Shown: positions 1 through 11,844 of the stretch, one piece after another | How positions within the stretch are numbered: position 1 is the stretch's first letter | How the letters are laid out: each line of letters begins with the position of its first letter | NCBI GenBank assembly: GCA_025201765.1 | Contig: MU623340.1 | Location: 434,001 to 498,000 of the forward strand | Source: Daldinia sp. FL1419 | Lineage: Eukaryota; Ascomycota; Sordariomycetes; Xylariales; Hypoxylaceae | Direction: 5' to 3' | DNA: 64,000 nt | The notes under the pieces: model-generated | The model's database searches: none | Told to the model about the DNA's origin: nothing | The model's input: only the letters and a program-made list of their open reading frames with translations | Translations under genes and position numbers: made by a program

Positions 1-3000
1 TTGTTATACACGATAACAATTTATTTAGTAGAGAACGAGTTTAGGATGTTTGAAGACGGATAGTAATAAATTAATAAAACTCCAATGAAGGAAATATGCA
101 TAATAGTGAGGCATGCAAGGTTATGTGTAACAGTAAACGGTAGCGGTAGCGGTAGCGGCAGCGTGTAATTGAGAAATCGAGAAATAATAATAAGAATCCA
201 AGAATAATATATGGGTCAAAGAAAGAAGAAAGGAACATACCTTGTAGGTAGTATCGCGATTCGAACGATCAGCGATGCGCCAACTAAAAGGTCGGTTTCG
301 TAGTAACGAAATAGACGAACAATTAAAAAGAATACTTAAGAAGCTGAACACATTAATTAATGATAATGAATTGTGTTGCGGTAAAAGTTATTATCGTCGT
401 ATGGCGAGAATTAATACTTGTTGAAAAATAAGGTAGTTGTTGCTACCATTTGAATTCTGATAATCGATAGTGAATTACCCAAATTTTTAAGATTCACTTA
501 AAGATTCCTCAAAAGCCACAGGCGTGATGGGAGTGGATTTGCTAGAATTATTAGCTTTCCTAGCAGTTCAACTATTGTGTTGTTTTTATGTGGTGGCGCG
601 TGCACGCCTTTGATTGATTTCTTTTTTTTCTGGCTTGCTTGGGTTGGTAGATTGGTAGATTTGGAGTAGCCAAGGGTCTGTGGTGCCTGTCAGAAAAATA
701 TGGCGGGATGTGCAGCAGCAAGTCGTCGCAGATGAGGGCACCGGCTTCCTTAATATTCCTGTATGTATGGATACTTTTATACACGTTTTGATCTGCCTTG
801 GGGACCCCTGTTGGTCTGAGCTCCAACCATGAGATACCCGCCTTTCCTAATTGGGTAGTTACTACCAGCTGTCAGCAGCTGACTTGACTTGACTCAGGCC
901 TGAGAGCCTTGAATAAGCTCAAGTCCACGCGTTGAGCCTTTGACCTTGAAAGACCATGTATTTTCTACCAACGTTTATCCCGTACCTTCCGTGCTTTCGT
1001 CGTATCCTACCTAGGTGCTTCCTTCGATATTGTATTACGGCGTTATGATGGCTACATGGAAGTGTCCCGTTTTGTAAAGACCCCCTTTGGTAAATCACCT
1101 TCGAGTCTTCGATCCTTTGGGATAATTTGCATAGGTCGAGAATGCGGTATCACGCAAGATACTAACTAACCGTACTAACCTACATTTTTAGTTGCGAAAC
1201 CTCGGTAGAATGAAAAGTAGAAAAGCACTATGCAATAAGCTGCTAGGTAAGGGCAACCTAATCGACCAAGATCTTCCATTCTGCCATGACCGTTCTTCTG
1301 CTGTAGGTATCTTGTACGTACTTGGTAGTTCACCTGTCTGAGTGCGTGATTTGTCGCTTAATTCCTTAGCTTCGCCAGCCTACACGCTAATGGTTAAGAC
1401 CGTAGGAGACCCACTCATTGAAAAATTATGGTGGTTTGTTGGAATGACGAGTTTCTTGGCTTTTACAAGCTCCTGTGTACCTAGGTACCTACAAATATTG
1501 ACTTTCAAAATACGTGTCCATTTCTGCGCTCTCAGAGGGTTTTTTTTATCAGAAGACGTAAACGTCGAGATTGATTTTTTAACGTATATGCGGCACTGAT
1601 TATCATGACGATGATTTACCATATGCTTACTTCTATACGGGTCATTATCGCGATCATCGTTCACAGGCATAAAACTTTCTACTAGTACTTCATCTTAATT
1701 ATTAGACCCTAGCCGCCCTGCAGTCGGTATTGACAAGTTCGGTAGCCTACGGTTTCTGTGCCGCGAGCTTGGCGCGATCGACCAAATTGCCCGGGGGTTG
1801 CAACGGGGCGATCAAAACACCAATATGGAAGTAGACTTGCATATTTTGGAGCTAGTAGTCCTCACATCGCGATATCCGTCTAACCAGCCCGACTTTCGTC
1901 GTATCTTAATGGAACCTTGAATCTATAAGAACATAAACCTCGATAAACGGCAGCTTCAACCAATGAATGGGTGTTCCCGTACATAAGGCTCCTTTAAATC
2001 TAAAGGGTAAGCCTAGCCGGGCAGCCGGGACAAAGCGTTTGCCGACCAACAATCCAATATGGGTTAGATACCTATGTTGGTGCCTTACCTATCACCCCAT
2101 CAATCCTATCACAATATAGCCATCGGGTTTCGAGTAGCATGTGGAAATCTAGCCAGTAAGCAAGAAGGAAATATTGTGGATGCAGATAAGGCTGCCTTAA
2201 AATATCTCAAGGCATATCAAAGTTGCCTATAGTCAAGCCCCGATAAAAACCGCTTGTGCTTCTACTGAACCTTTTCCGGATCCGTATATCATAGGTAATA
2301 GAATAGGACTACTAGTAGTAGTCGTTCGTATTGTGTAATATAACCATTTTTTCCTGGATCTTATTGCAGTAGAGATATTAAGGATGGCCTGGGTTCGATC
2401 TGGCGGCTGTCTATCGCCGAGATACGCATGGATACTTTTTTTCTTTCTCTTTTTCTTTCACTTTGGAGACAATGCCCGCTTAAACCGCATTCAACTGGAA
2501 AACTTAATTACCAGGTACATGGATAGATTACGTAGGAGAGAGAGCCGTATGGAATTAACAGCGAGGGCTTTTTAAGGACCTTGGAAGTTTATTACCTACA
2601 TCCTCTCCGATTACCTGAATGCTCTAGGTACCTAGTTATAGGATTGCTCCCTTTTCTTCCCCCTGGATTCATATAGTGAATACCTATTTTGGGTATCTAC
2701 CTACCTAGGTTAGGTACGTATGACCGAAATAAAGATGGAACAAAAACAAAAAGACTGAGACAAGGAAACGAGGAAACCGGATCTCCGTATCTTCCTTAAA
2801 CGTCTTTCTGCATCCCTGAAACATGTGACTGTAAAGCCACTAGAGCCACAATCTACAATCTACATTCTACAATCTACAATCTGCACAATCAACCCTGGAA
2901 CAATTGGGCTAGCTGGCTAGGTAGGTAGCACATAATTTACATAATCTACAATGGGACATGGACGGAAGTCTGATTAGAGAAATGGTTTCCAAGTTTATTA

Positions 3001-3450
3001 CTATAACCCACGTAAGCAAATGTTAAACGTGCAGCTCCTATGATTTAGGTAGGAGCAAGCAGCAAGCAAAGTTACCTAGGTTAGACAGGTAAGTACCTAT
3101 GTAGCTCTTTGGGTTAGTTACATGGTGGTTGAGAAGTACCTACCTAACCTTGGGTGTTATTACATAAGGTAGCCCACTAAATTCAGCAGCTGTATGTACT
3201 AATTGTACATAGAATGATCCCGCCTAGGTCCACTCCCCCACACCCAAAATCACCGCGCTTGAAAACGCGTCGGCTTGTACATTTTACGTGTCAGTTTTGG
3301 GGTTTGACGATTATTAACGAACAATTTTACCCTGCCTTATTCTACTTTATCGCAATATTCTCAAACTTCATTTTCAATTCGAAGACTCTCCTGCGACTAG
3401 AATTCTGACACTGTATTCGAGCTGCCCGATCGGCAGCGTCTACCGCGATC
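1..3450. other. Gene-free left flank, upstream of SMC3
   Basis: I find no convincing coding region in these 3.4 kb. The open frames are short, lack recognisable domains and cannot be joined by plausible introns. The sequence holds many copies of TAGGTA/TACCTA-type words (for example around 2630-2720 and 3060-3160), a run of ATCTACAATCTAC-like short repeats at about 2849-2887, and a C+T-rich stretch near 2435-2465. The last 250 bp are presumably the SMC3 promoter and contain an ACGCGT box, listed separately. Confidence 0.6.
3265..3270. promoter_or_regulatory. ACGCGT (MCB-like) box in the SMC3 promoter
   Basis: A palindromic ACGCGT within AAAACGCGT lies about 181 bp before the SMC3 start codon. 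This is the MluI cell-cycle box bound by MBF (Mbp1-Swi6) in yeasts, where cohesin genes are induced at G1/S. Presence and distance are seen. Function is inferred from the yeast precedent. Confidence 0.45.
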
Positions 3451-6400
3451 ATGTACATAAAACAGATTATCATACAGGGCTTTAAGAGGTGCGCGTTGAC
3501 AAGCCATCATAACCCGTCCTCTATATCTTAATTCTCCATACTAATGGTTTGACAGCTACAAGGACCAGACGGTCATGGAGCCCTTTTCGCCCGGTACGAA
3601 CGTCATCGTCGGTCGCAATGGTTCTGGGAAGAGTAACTTTTTCGCTGCGATACGATTCGTGTTGAGTGATGCGTACACTCAAATGAATCGCGAAGAACGT
3701 CAAGCGCTGCTACATGAAGGTTCAGGTTCGGCGGTCATGTCAGCTTATGTCGAAGTTATCTTCGACAACAGCGACGATCGATTCCCAACAGGAAATAAGG
3801 AGGTTGTTCTGCGCCGTACAATCGGCCTAAAGAAGGACGAATACTCGGTCGATAGGAAAGTTTCTACTAAGGCAGACGTTGCAAATCTTCTCGAGGCTGC
3901 CGGATTTTCGAGGTCAAATCCCTACTATATTGTTCCGCAAGGACGTGTCACGGCCTTGACAAATATGAAAGAGTCTGACCGGTTAAACTTACTTAAGGAG
4001 GTTGCTGGAACCCAAGTCTACGAATCGCGCCGCGCGGAGTCGCTTAAGATTATGACAGAAACAAATAACAAACGGAACAAGATCGACGAGTTGCTAGATT
4101 ATATCAAGGAACGCCTAAGCGAGCTAGAGGAAGAAAAGGAGGAGTTACGCGACTACCAGGACAAGGATCGCGAGCGAAGGTGCTTAGAGTACGCGTATTA
4201 CCATAAGGACCAAGTCGCTACGCAAGAGGCTTTAGAAGAATTAGAAGAATCGCGCCAAGGTGGAATCGAGGATACGGACGAGAATCGCGAAGCATACAAT
4301 TCGGGCATGAGAGTCATTGCTGATCTAGATGCTGAGATACATAAGCTCCAACAGCAGATGGAACTCCTTCGTATAGACCGTCGACAACTCGACGAAGACC
4401 GCCGAGAAAGTGCCAAGGCGATGGCGAACGCCGAATTGGTTGTTAAGAGTTTATCGGACAGCATGTCGGCTCAAGAGCAAGCCAGATCCCAACATGACGC
4501 GGAACTAGATGAAGTCAGGACTACAATAGCGAAAAGAGAAGCCGAATTAAAGAAATTAACTCCCGATTTCGAGAAGGCAAAGCGGAAGGAGGCGGAAATC
4601 AAACAAGCCCTAGATTCGGCGGAAGCTGGACGGCAACGCCTCTTCACAAAGCAGACCAGAGGAAGCCAATTCAAGAGCAAGGCAGAACGGGATGCGTGGT
4701 TACGAAAGGAAATAGATGAGCTCAACGTGACACTAAGCCAGCAAAGGGCAAATCGTCTTGACGCCGACGAAGAAGTAAAGGCCATTCAAGCCACCATTCA
4801 GCAGCTCGAGAATGAGATCGCAGACTTACGACATAAGAATGAAGGATTTGGTGGTGATCGGCTTGCTCTCGCTGAAGAGGTTGCCCATGCGAAAGATGTG
4901 ATAGACAAGCTCAACGAAGAGCGGAAGTTACTACGCCGAGAAGACGACAAGTTGGTGACAATCATCGCAAACGCCCAAGGCGAATTGCAAAATGCCCAAC
5001 GGGAGCTATCTCATACCATGGACCGTGCCACTTCTCGAGGTCTGGCATCCATACAAGAATTAAAGCGCAAGGAAAATATCCCGGGCGCGTACGGTACACT
5101 AGCTGAGCTTATGGATGTTAACGAGGCGTACCGCTTACCTGTGGAGCAGGTCGCTGGTGCCAGTCTGTTCCACTACGTGGTCGATAACGACGACACTGCG
5201 ACATATCTGGCCAGTACGCTCCAGAGAAACTTCGGAGGAAGAATCACATTTATGCCTCTCTCTAGGTTAAAGCCACGGGTTCCAAACCTCCCCAAAGCTA
5301 ACGACGCAGTTCCATTACTTAGCAAGATCAAGTACAACCCCGAATACGAAAAGGCGTTCCAGCAAGTCTTCGGCAACACAATTATTTGCCCCAACCTCAC
5401 AATTGCTAGTCAATACGCGCGAAGCCATGGTGTACATGGCGTTACTCCGGATGGAGACACGAGTAACAAGCGTGGTGCAATGACCGGTGGATATATCGAT
5501 ACTCGAAAATCGCGCTTGGAAGCCGTCCGAGCCGTGAACAAGTGGAGGGAAGAATACGACCAGCTTAATTCTAGGGCAAGCGAGATACAAAACAGAATGC
5601 AGCAGAAGGAGCAAGAGATCAACAGTGCGTTGAGTGAAGAGCGTAAGCTAGAGCAGAGACTTCGACAGATGGAAGATGGCTATGGGCCGCTGCGAGCAGA
5701 ATTGAACGCCAAGAATAATCAGGTAGATCGGGAAAGAGATCGACTTGAGGCTGCAATCAAGCGGCGAGATGTCGTCGAGAGGAACATGAAACAGTTCCAG
5801 GACAATCTAAGCGCACATGAAGCTGAGCTAGCTTCGGACTTTAAGAAAGTATTGACAGCTAACGAGGAGAGACAACTTGAAGCTTTAGGTGCTAGTGTTC
5901 AAGAACTAAAGAAGGAGTGGAACGAAATCAGCAATAAGCGGAGAGAGCTTGAAAGCCAGAAACGAAAGCTAGAGCTAGATCTACGAACAAACCTCCAGCT
6001 CAAGCTCGATCAGCTCACCAGTCAAGCATCCGAGACTGCTTCCAGCGGCACCAGTAATCTGAAAGAAGCCAAGCGAGAACTTAAGAAGGCGCAAACAATG
6101 ACGGCCTCAGTTCAGAGTAAACTTAAGACTAATGATCAACAGATCGAGTCAGCCGAAACTAAGATAGCGAGCCTGGAAAAACAGAAGGCCGAGAAGGAAG
6201 CACAGCAACAAGAAATTGCAAGGGAGATCAAGAAGCAGGAGAAGAGAATGGATAAGAATAGGCAGATGAAGGCTTTGTTGACAGCAAGGGCAACAGAACT
6301 AGCCAAGAATATCCGAGATCTCGGCGTCTTGCCAGAAGAAGCGTTTGAGAAATACGAGAGGCTCGATCATAAGACGGTACGTCTAACCATGCATAATAAA

Positions 6401-7222
6401 ACTTGTCCATTAGCAACTAACTTTGTATCGTAGGTTGTTTCACGTCTCAAGAAGGTCAATGATGCGCTCAAGAAGTATAAACACGTTAACAAGAAAGCTT
6501 TTGAACAATACAACAGCTTCACCAACCAGCAAGACCAGCTGCTAAAACGTCGCAAGGAACTGGATCAATCACAAACATCAATTGAAGAGCTAGTTGCTCA
6601 TCTCGACCAACGCAAGGACGAGGCAATCGAGCGAACGTTCAAACAAGTATCCAAAGAGTTTGCCACCATCTTCCAACGCTTAGTGCCTGCTGGTCACGGT
6701 CGTCTAGTTATTCAACGCAGAGCCGATAGACGAGTTGACCCCGACGACTCCGACGAGGAACAGCGGAGTAGCGTAGAAAACTATACAGGTGTCGGCATTA
6801 GCGTCTCCTTCAATTCCAAGACCGCAGATGAGCAACAGCGTATTCAGCAGCTCTCGGGTGGTCAAAAGAGTTAGTCGTCCTGGTCTTCCTATCTTAGTAA
6901 CTTGCCCCAGACTAACATACAAATAGGTCTTTGCGCTCTCTGTCTCATTTTCGCCCTCCAGCAGACAGAGTCGAGCCCTATGGTCATCTTCGATGAGGTC
7001 GACGCTAATCTCGACGCGCAATACCGAACAGCCGTGGCCGGGCTCCTACAGTCTATTTCCGCGGAGGCAGGTACGCAGTTTATCTGCACGACATTCAGAC
7101 CAGAAATCGTGCACGTGGCCGACAGATGCTACGGTGTGCTGTTCCGTAACAAAAACAGCACGATCAACTGCGTGAGCACGGAGCAAGCCCTCGACTTTGT
7201 CGAAGGCCAGGCACCGAGGTAA
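3451..7222 (+). CDS. smc3: Structural maintenance of chromosomes protein 3 (cohesin ATPase subunit)
   Basis: SMC3 pairs with SMC1 and the kleisin to form the cohesin ring, which holds sister chromatids together in the nucleus. Four exons (3451-3488, 3556-6376, 6434-6869, 6927-7222) join in frame to 1196 aa, the usual SMC3 length. The start MYIKQIIIQGFK is the standard N-terminus; exon 1 is only 38 nt. Visible features: Walker A GRNGSGKS at residues 32-39; long coiled coils either side of a hinge around 515-665 that carries the GAMTGGY segment; the ABC signature LSGGQKS at 1093-1099, split by the last intron; and Walker B with MVIFDEVDANLD near 1117-1128. All ATPase motifs are intact. Introns are 67, 57 and 57 bp, the last with a CTAAC branch site. 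Transcribed towards the unknown gene at 8777. Identity is very secure. Confidence 0.97.
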
Positions 7223-8776
7223 ACTCGCGAGATAAAAATACCTACAAATTACGCTAAGCTAAGGGATGTGGTGCGGGTCTACGTGTATATGGTCTTAGGC
7301 GAAGGAGTTTACGTATAGTCAAGTCGTGCTGTGTTATATACCTACCATGAGGCACGGGAGAGGCTTGATGCTGTTTATTATTATCACTATGACGTAGCTT
7401 ATGCTTCGAGGGACGTTAATGAAACCTATTTTTATCCATGTTTAAGAAGATCTGTGTCGTCAAGTGCCTTGACTATGTAGTCCTAATCTGATCATGAGCT
7501 AAAGACTCGTTATTTCTGCCATGGTGCGAAGATATGAGATATAAACAGGTCCTTGACTATGCATATTTTGGGCTCCCACAGGCAACCATCCGAATAATCT
7601 CCAAAACGACGACGAACCTTTTCCCGGCGTACTTCATCTTTATCGTGAGTTTAGACATCTTAGGCGCTTAGACACGTACGATTGGATTACGATACAACGA
7701 CGGGTTAAGACGAAAATCCCGTCCCAAGACCATGAAATCCTTCCCAGCGTCGTATGATATACTAAACATGCTGTCTAGCTATACCTCCCATACAATTCCC
7801 ATCCGCAAAGGCGCTATCCCAAATCAATACCAGAATAAACCATCCGTGCAACCACGTCCGTAAACAATCTATTTGTCCCTCCCGCAGCCCAAGTCGCCAC
7901 CCACCAACGCATCAGAGGGCTCTTTATCCCGCATGTCTCAGGCCTCGACTGTTCCTTGTTTCAAAGACCAAGTCGTCGGCTAGGCGAGACTGTGTTCTGG
8001 ACCTCGCGGTACTTAGTCCGCGCGTGTTCCGCGATGGGTTGTGTCGCTGTTGGGGAATACCTACGCGGCGACGAAGAAGCGGGAGGGTAGCATAGTATAC
8101 ACGCACGCACGCGCGCACGCAACTCGCCGATCGATTTAACAACATGTCGGAAACACTACTGATACATTTCCTCTGTCTGCTCTCCCTGCCCGAGGACTGT
8201 CTAGTCTGGATCGCCGTGGTAAGGATCGTCCAGATGCTAGTCATCCAAGCGATTGGGTCAAGTACAGACACCGCCTCGGGTGGTTGACAGACACCTAAAC
8301 ACCGCTCTTCTAGGACCGTGGGAATACCGTCCGTCGAGGGAAAATGCCCTCTGAGATAGCCCGCGAATATACGAGAGTTGCTGATACTTACTTGAGTCTT
8401 GGGTTATATAAATCTAGTTGAATCTGCTCACACACGAGGCTCACAACCAGTTCACGATTCAGAAGCTGCGAGACCAACACCGACACTGACGAGTAGCATT
8501 TATGTATCTTCATTATTATTATCATTGTTCGTGGGTAGACTAACGATATCATCGTAGGTTAAGTAGGTAGTACTCGAAACACTAAACAATCCTCCTACTC
8601 CTACCATCACATCCCTAGTCCGTGGACGCCAGGCCACCCTAATATGTACATATACGCACGTATAAACATACAAATACACACTTACTTACACATATGAGGC
8701 AAGCATTTATACGTGAACTCGGCCGTCAACGGCCCTCCACATCAGGCTCCTAAGTCCTTAGATTAGAGATCCAAGA
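7223..8776. other. Spacer between convergent genes
   Basis: This 1.55-kb stretch holds the 3' ends of SMC3 (+) and of the unknown gene at 8777-10939 (-). I see no supported gene. A 115-codon open frame on the minus strand at 7924-8271 has no recognisable motif and no neighbour exons. There is an alternating CGCACGCACGCGCGCACGC tract near 8101-8120 and CATACA-type repeats near 8640-8690. Confidence 0.5.
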
Positions 8777-10939
8777 CTATCTCCTAGGCTCCCTCCAAAA
8801 AGCGACACTATGCGAGTCATCAGGGCTCAAGCCGTCATCTTCATCAGGCCTAATCCCCAAGCTCTGCTTCCAGACCCGATCTTCCCGCTCCGCTTCCTCG
8901 GGGGACATGGGGCGGGACCTATGGCTTCTAGGAACTGTTGTGCTGCTACGTCTACGACTGTGACTGTCATTGTGACTTTGATGGTGATGGTGGCCGCGAT
9001 TATCACCACCGTGGCTCTGATTATGACTCTGTGAATGCGAATGCGAAGGCCTACGTTCCCGATCACCACTACCACTACGACCACTACCGCTTTGATGATG
9101 ATGATGACGATGATGGTGGTGACTTTCCTGACTACGACTACGTTGATGATGAGACTCTGGTCGCTGACTCTCCCTATGACTACTCCCATGCCTGTCCTCA
9201 CGTCTATCTTCGCGCCTTGACTCCGCCAACGCGGGCACCGATGCCGAGAACTGACTACGAGACGGCAAAACCGCCGCATACCCCTGGGTATCCCGACCGC
9301 CATATCTCGAGCGCATCTCTGTATCGCCCGCCAAGAATCTCCTCATGCGTCCCATTCGATCGTCCGCCTGCGACCGATCTGAATGATTCGAGTAAATCGA
9401 CGAACTCCTGTTTCGTCTGGCAGTAGTGGCATCCCTCGCCTGGGTACGATCTCTATCATTGTCATTGCGGTGATGAGTATTCGTGCTATTCCGTCTATAC
9501 TGTTCCGGGACCTGCGGCACCGCCGGCGCGCTGCCGTTGTGCGTCTGCCCGTTCGTCGTGTACACCGTGATATCGGTCCACACGCTATCCGTAGCCTGCG
9601 GCGGCGCACTGCGCGAGCGGTAGTCCCTTCGGATATTAAGCGGCGACGGGGCAGCCGAGATGTGACTAAAGTCCTGCGGGGGACGAAAAGCAGGATGGGC
9701 CATAGATAGGATGGTCGCGGTGTCAGCCGCTGTTAAGTTGCCCCCCCTCAATCGAGAGTCGTACCATTCTGTAACCTTTCTCCTGCCCCTCTCTTCCGCT
9801 TCGAAGTCCCGATCGAGGTCCGGGTGGTCCCCGATATTCTCCAACACGTCTATGTCATCGTAGTCGTCCGGGTCATCCAACAAAATTTGGCCCTCTTGGA
9901 TAGGTTGCAGCGATTCGCGCGAAGCCGCCCGTCCAAAAGGCTGCAGCCGTCCTCCAACCTGTGAATAAGGGCTTATACTGTCAGGCCTATAAACACTTTT
10001 CACATCATTCTGAAGGCTATACATCGCCGCTCGTCGTTGGTCTTCGGCGCCTTTGATATCGGCTTCAGCTACAGGGATTCCGTTATTCGTTCTCCTTCTA
10101 TAGCGATCATTTTCCGCAACGTAGCGCAGCTCGTTGCCGCCTTTGACTTTTTTCAACTCGGTATAAACTTTTTTGTGCCTTCTATTTTCCCTCTTTCGCT
10201 GGCGCCGCCATTCATCAAGTTGAGGCCGTACCTTTCTCAGCTCCTCGAGTGTGCCATCGCTCATGGCTATACACTGCGACGCCCTTTCCTCTGTGAGTTG
10301 GATGATCCATTCGTCGACATAGCGTTTAAGTTTCGGGTCCTTAGCCCGGCGTCCGCTCGAGCGCAATGGGCGTCTCTCGGCTCGATCGAGAAGAGTGGTT
10401 CGTAAATCGGCAAGTACACGGGCGTTGGCGCCCATGGCACCGAGGATACAGGCCTCGCAACCGGACTGAACAAAGATCATGTGGCTTTCAAAAGGAGGCG
10501 TTCCGTAGCATTCGACGTATAAGTCTGGCTCTGTCCATAGAGCAGCAATAGAATCTAATCGTCCGACGAAGGCAGCGATAGGAGGATGATTTTTCTTTTC
10601 TTTCCACGAGCGTACCATGTCCGTATGAACCGTTATCTCATAGGCAACGGCTAAGAATAATTGACGGATTAACCAAGGATTGAGAGCAGCATGTGTCTTG
10701 CACAGCACAGCTCTTGGGTCCAATATATCCGGGTCGATCTTATCTGCGATCTTCATGAAGAGCCGCTTTAGCAGACCCGTATTATTGAGTAATTCGTCCG
10801 GAAGATTTTTAATCTTCTCCTCTTGCCTGTTCATCCATCTCCTAGACGGAATAGCAATTCCGTACTCGGGTCTTCGGGAGAGCAGTCGAATAAGACGAGT
10901 GACGTTCTCGCCAGACGGATTATGGAGGTCGATACTCAT
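8777..10939 (-). CDS. Unknown protein with low-complexity His/Ser/Arg-rich C-terminus
   Basis: I do not recognise a family. A single uninterrupted frame runs from ATG at 10939 (MSIDLHNPSGENVTRLIRLL) to a stop at 8777, 720 aa. The frame is open two codons further upstream but begins there with GTG, so the ATG is preferred. Residues 1 to about 260 look globular, with a Trp-, Cys- and Leu-containing helical composition. Residues 215-265 are strongly basic and charged (EWRRQRKRENRRHKKVYTEL). From about 270 the protein is disordered, and residues 590-690 are packed with His, Ser and Arg (HHHHRHHHHQ-type runs) before a conserved-looking acidic end. No signal peptide or membrane segment is seen. It could be a fungal-specific scaffold or nucleic-acid-associated protein, but that is only composition. 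An additional 5' exon cannot be excluded. Confidence 0.75.
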   Translation of the reverse strand: MSIDLHNPSGENVTRLIRLLSRRPEYGIAIPSRRWMNRQEEKIKNLPDELLNNTGLLKRLFMKIADKIDPDILDPRAVLCKTHAALNPWLIRQLFLAVAYEITVHTDMVRSWKEKKNHPPIAAFVGRLDSIAALWTEPDLYVECYGTPPFESHMIFVQSGCEACILGAMGANARVLADLRTTLLDRAERRPLRSSGRRAKDPKLKRYVDEWIIQLTEERASQCIAMSDGTLEELRKVRPQLDEWRRQRKRENRRHKKVYTELKKVKGGNELRYVAENDRYRRRTNNGIPVAEADIKGAEDQRRAAMYSLQNDVKSVYRPDSISPYSQVGGRLQPFGRAASRESLQPIQEGQILLDDPDDYDDIDVLENIGDHPDLDRDFEAEERGRRKVTEWYDSRLRGGNLTAADTATILSMAHPAFRPPQDFSHISAAPSPLNIRRDYRSRSAPPQATDSVWTDITVYTTNGQTHNGSAPAVPQVPEQYRRNSTNTHHRNDNDRDRTQARDATTARRNRSSSIYSNHSDRSQADDRMGRMRRFLAGDTEMRSRYGGRDTQGYAAVLPSRSQFSASVPALAESRREDRREDRHGSSHRESQRPESHHQRSRSQESHHHHRHHHHQSGSGRSGSGDRERRPSHSHSQSHNQSHGGDNRGHHHHQSHNDSHSRRRSSTTVPRSHRSRPMSPEEAEREDRVWKQSLGIRPDEDDGLSPDDSHSVAFWREPRR

Positions 10940-11844
10940 TCGCACCGTATGTTTGATATCCTAAGGGGAACAAGGGGTTTTGATCTCGTCTATTTGATCT
11001 AATAGCTAATAGTCTGATGGCTAGACTTCTGTATCCGGCAGTAGTGTAGTGAATATAGAACGAAGAATTGCTTTGGATTAGCAGCAGCGCAATCATACTA
11101 TGTAACTCAAGTTTCCAACCATATTGTTTTGCAATGAAGTGAAACATGTAAGCCGCGCACGAACTGTCGAGTAGTTCGGCGGCAAGCCGATTGATTACCA
11201 TAAATAAGCACTTTTTTTGTTCGCTAGCCATTAAAAGTTCGATAACTACTCCTTGTTCCCTCACTATAAGAGTTTGGCAACGATTCGTTGTAGGACAAAG
11301 ACATTATTCTAGTCGTTGCTCGGCTTGAATCGGTATGATACTCAAAGAAACTTATGACGTTGTCTTTAGTCTTCGTGTGACGAGTGTCAAAGGTTGGGGG
11401 CTTTTGAGTGAATAAACTCACAAAGTAGTGCTATCCTGCCATAACGTGAATACATTGCGATCTCTTTCATGGTGCCTATGCTGGGGCTCACATTCGGTGA
11501 CTATGCGGAAGTGTGGAAATACCGGGTCTCCCGCAGCATGAAATGCCCCCCCAAGAGTTGGGTTATATATTTGAGAAACATCCCGAGTCGTCCCATCTAC
11601 GGCCGCGTAGAGGTTATAGACTAAATTTTTTAAGTAACGTATGCTCAATGCCATGAAAACTATTAGCACAACATGCTGGCCGAAACGCCCCAGCCCCCCT
11701 TAACCCCTGCCCAAGCAAAGGGAATTGCAAGCGTTAACTGCAATATCTGTCTGTCTGCTAGGCCTAAATCCATTCAATATACAGGTTCGCCTTGGTATCA
11801 CCGCCGTGTCATTGGAATATAGAGGAATCGTTATCCCATTACCA
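10940..11844. other. Spacer upstream of the unknown gene
   Basis: This 0.9-kb stretch separates two minus-strand genes and presumably contains the promoter of the 8777-10939 gene and the 3' UTR of the LAMMER kinase. Minus-strand frames at 10920-11421 are short and without motifs. I see nothing else. Confidence 0.5.

Noticed and set aside
7924..8271. 115-codon minus-strand frame between smc3 and the unknown gene
   Set aside because: No motif or homology pattern, and it overlaps the presumed 3' UTR region of two convergent genes.
8938..9426. 162-codon plus-strand Asp/Tyr-rich frame
   Set aside because: Mirror of the His-rich coding repeat on the minus strand. No start context or domain.
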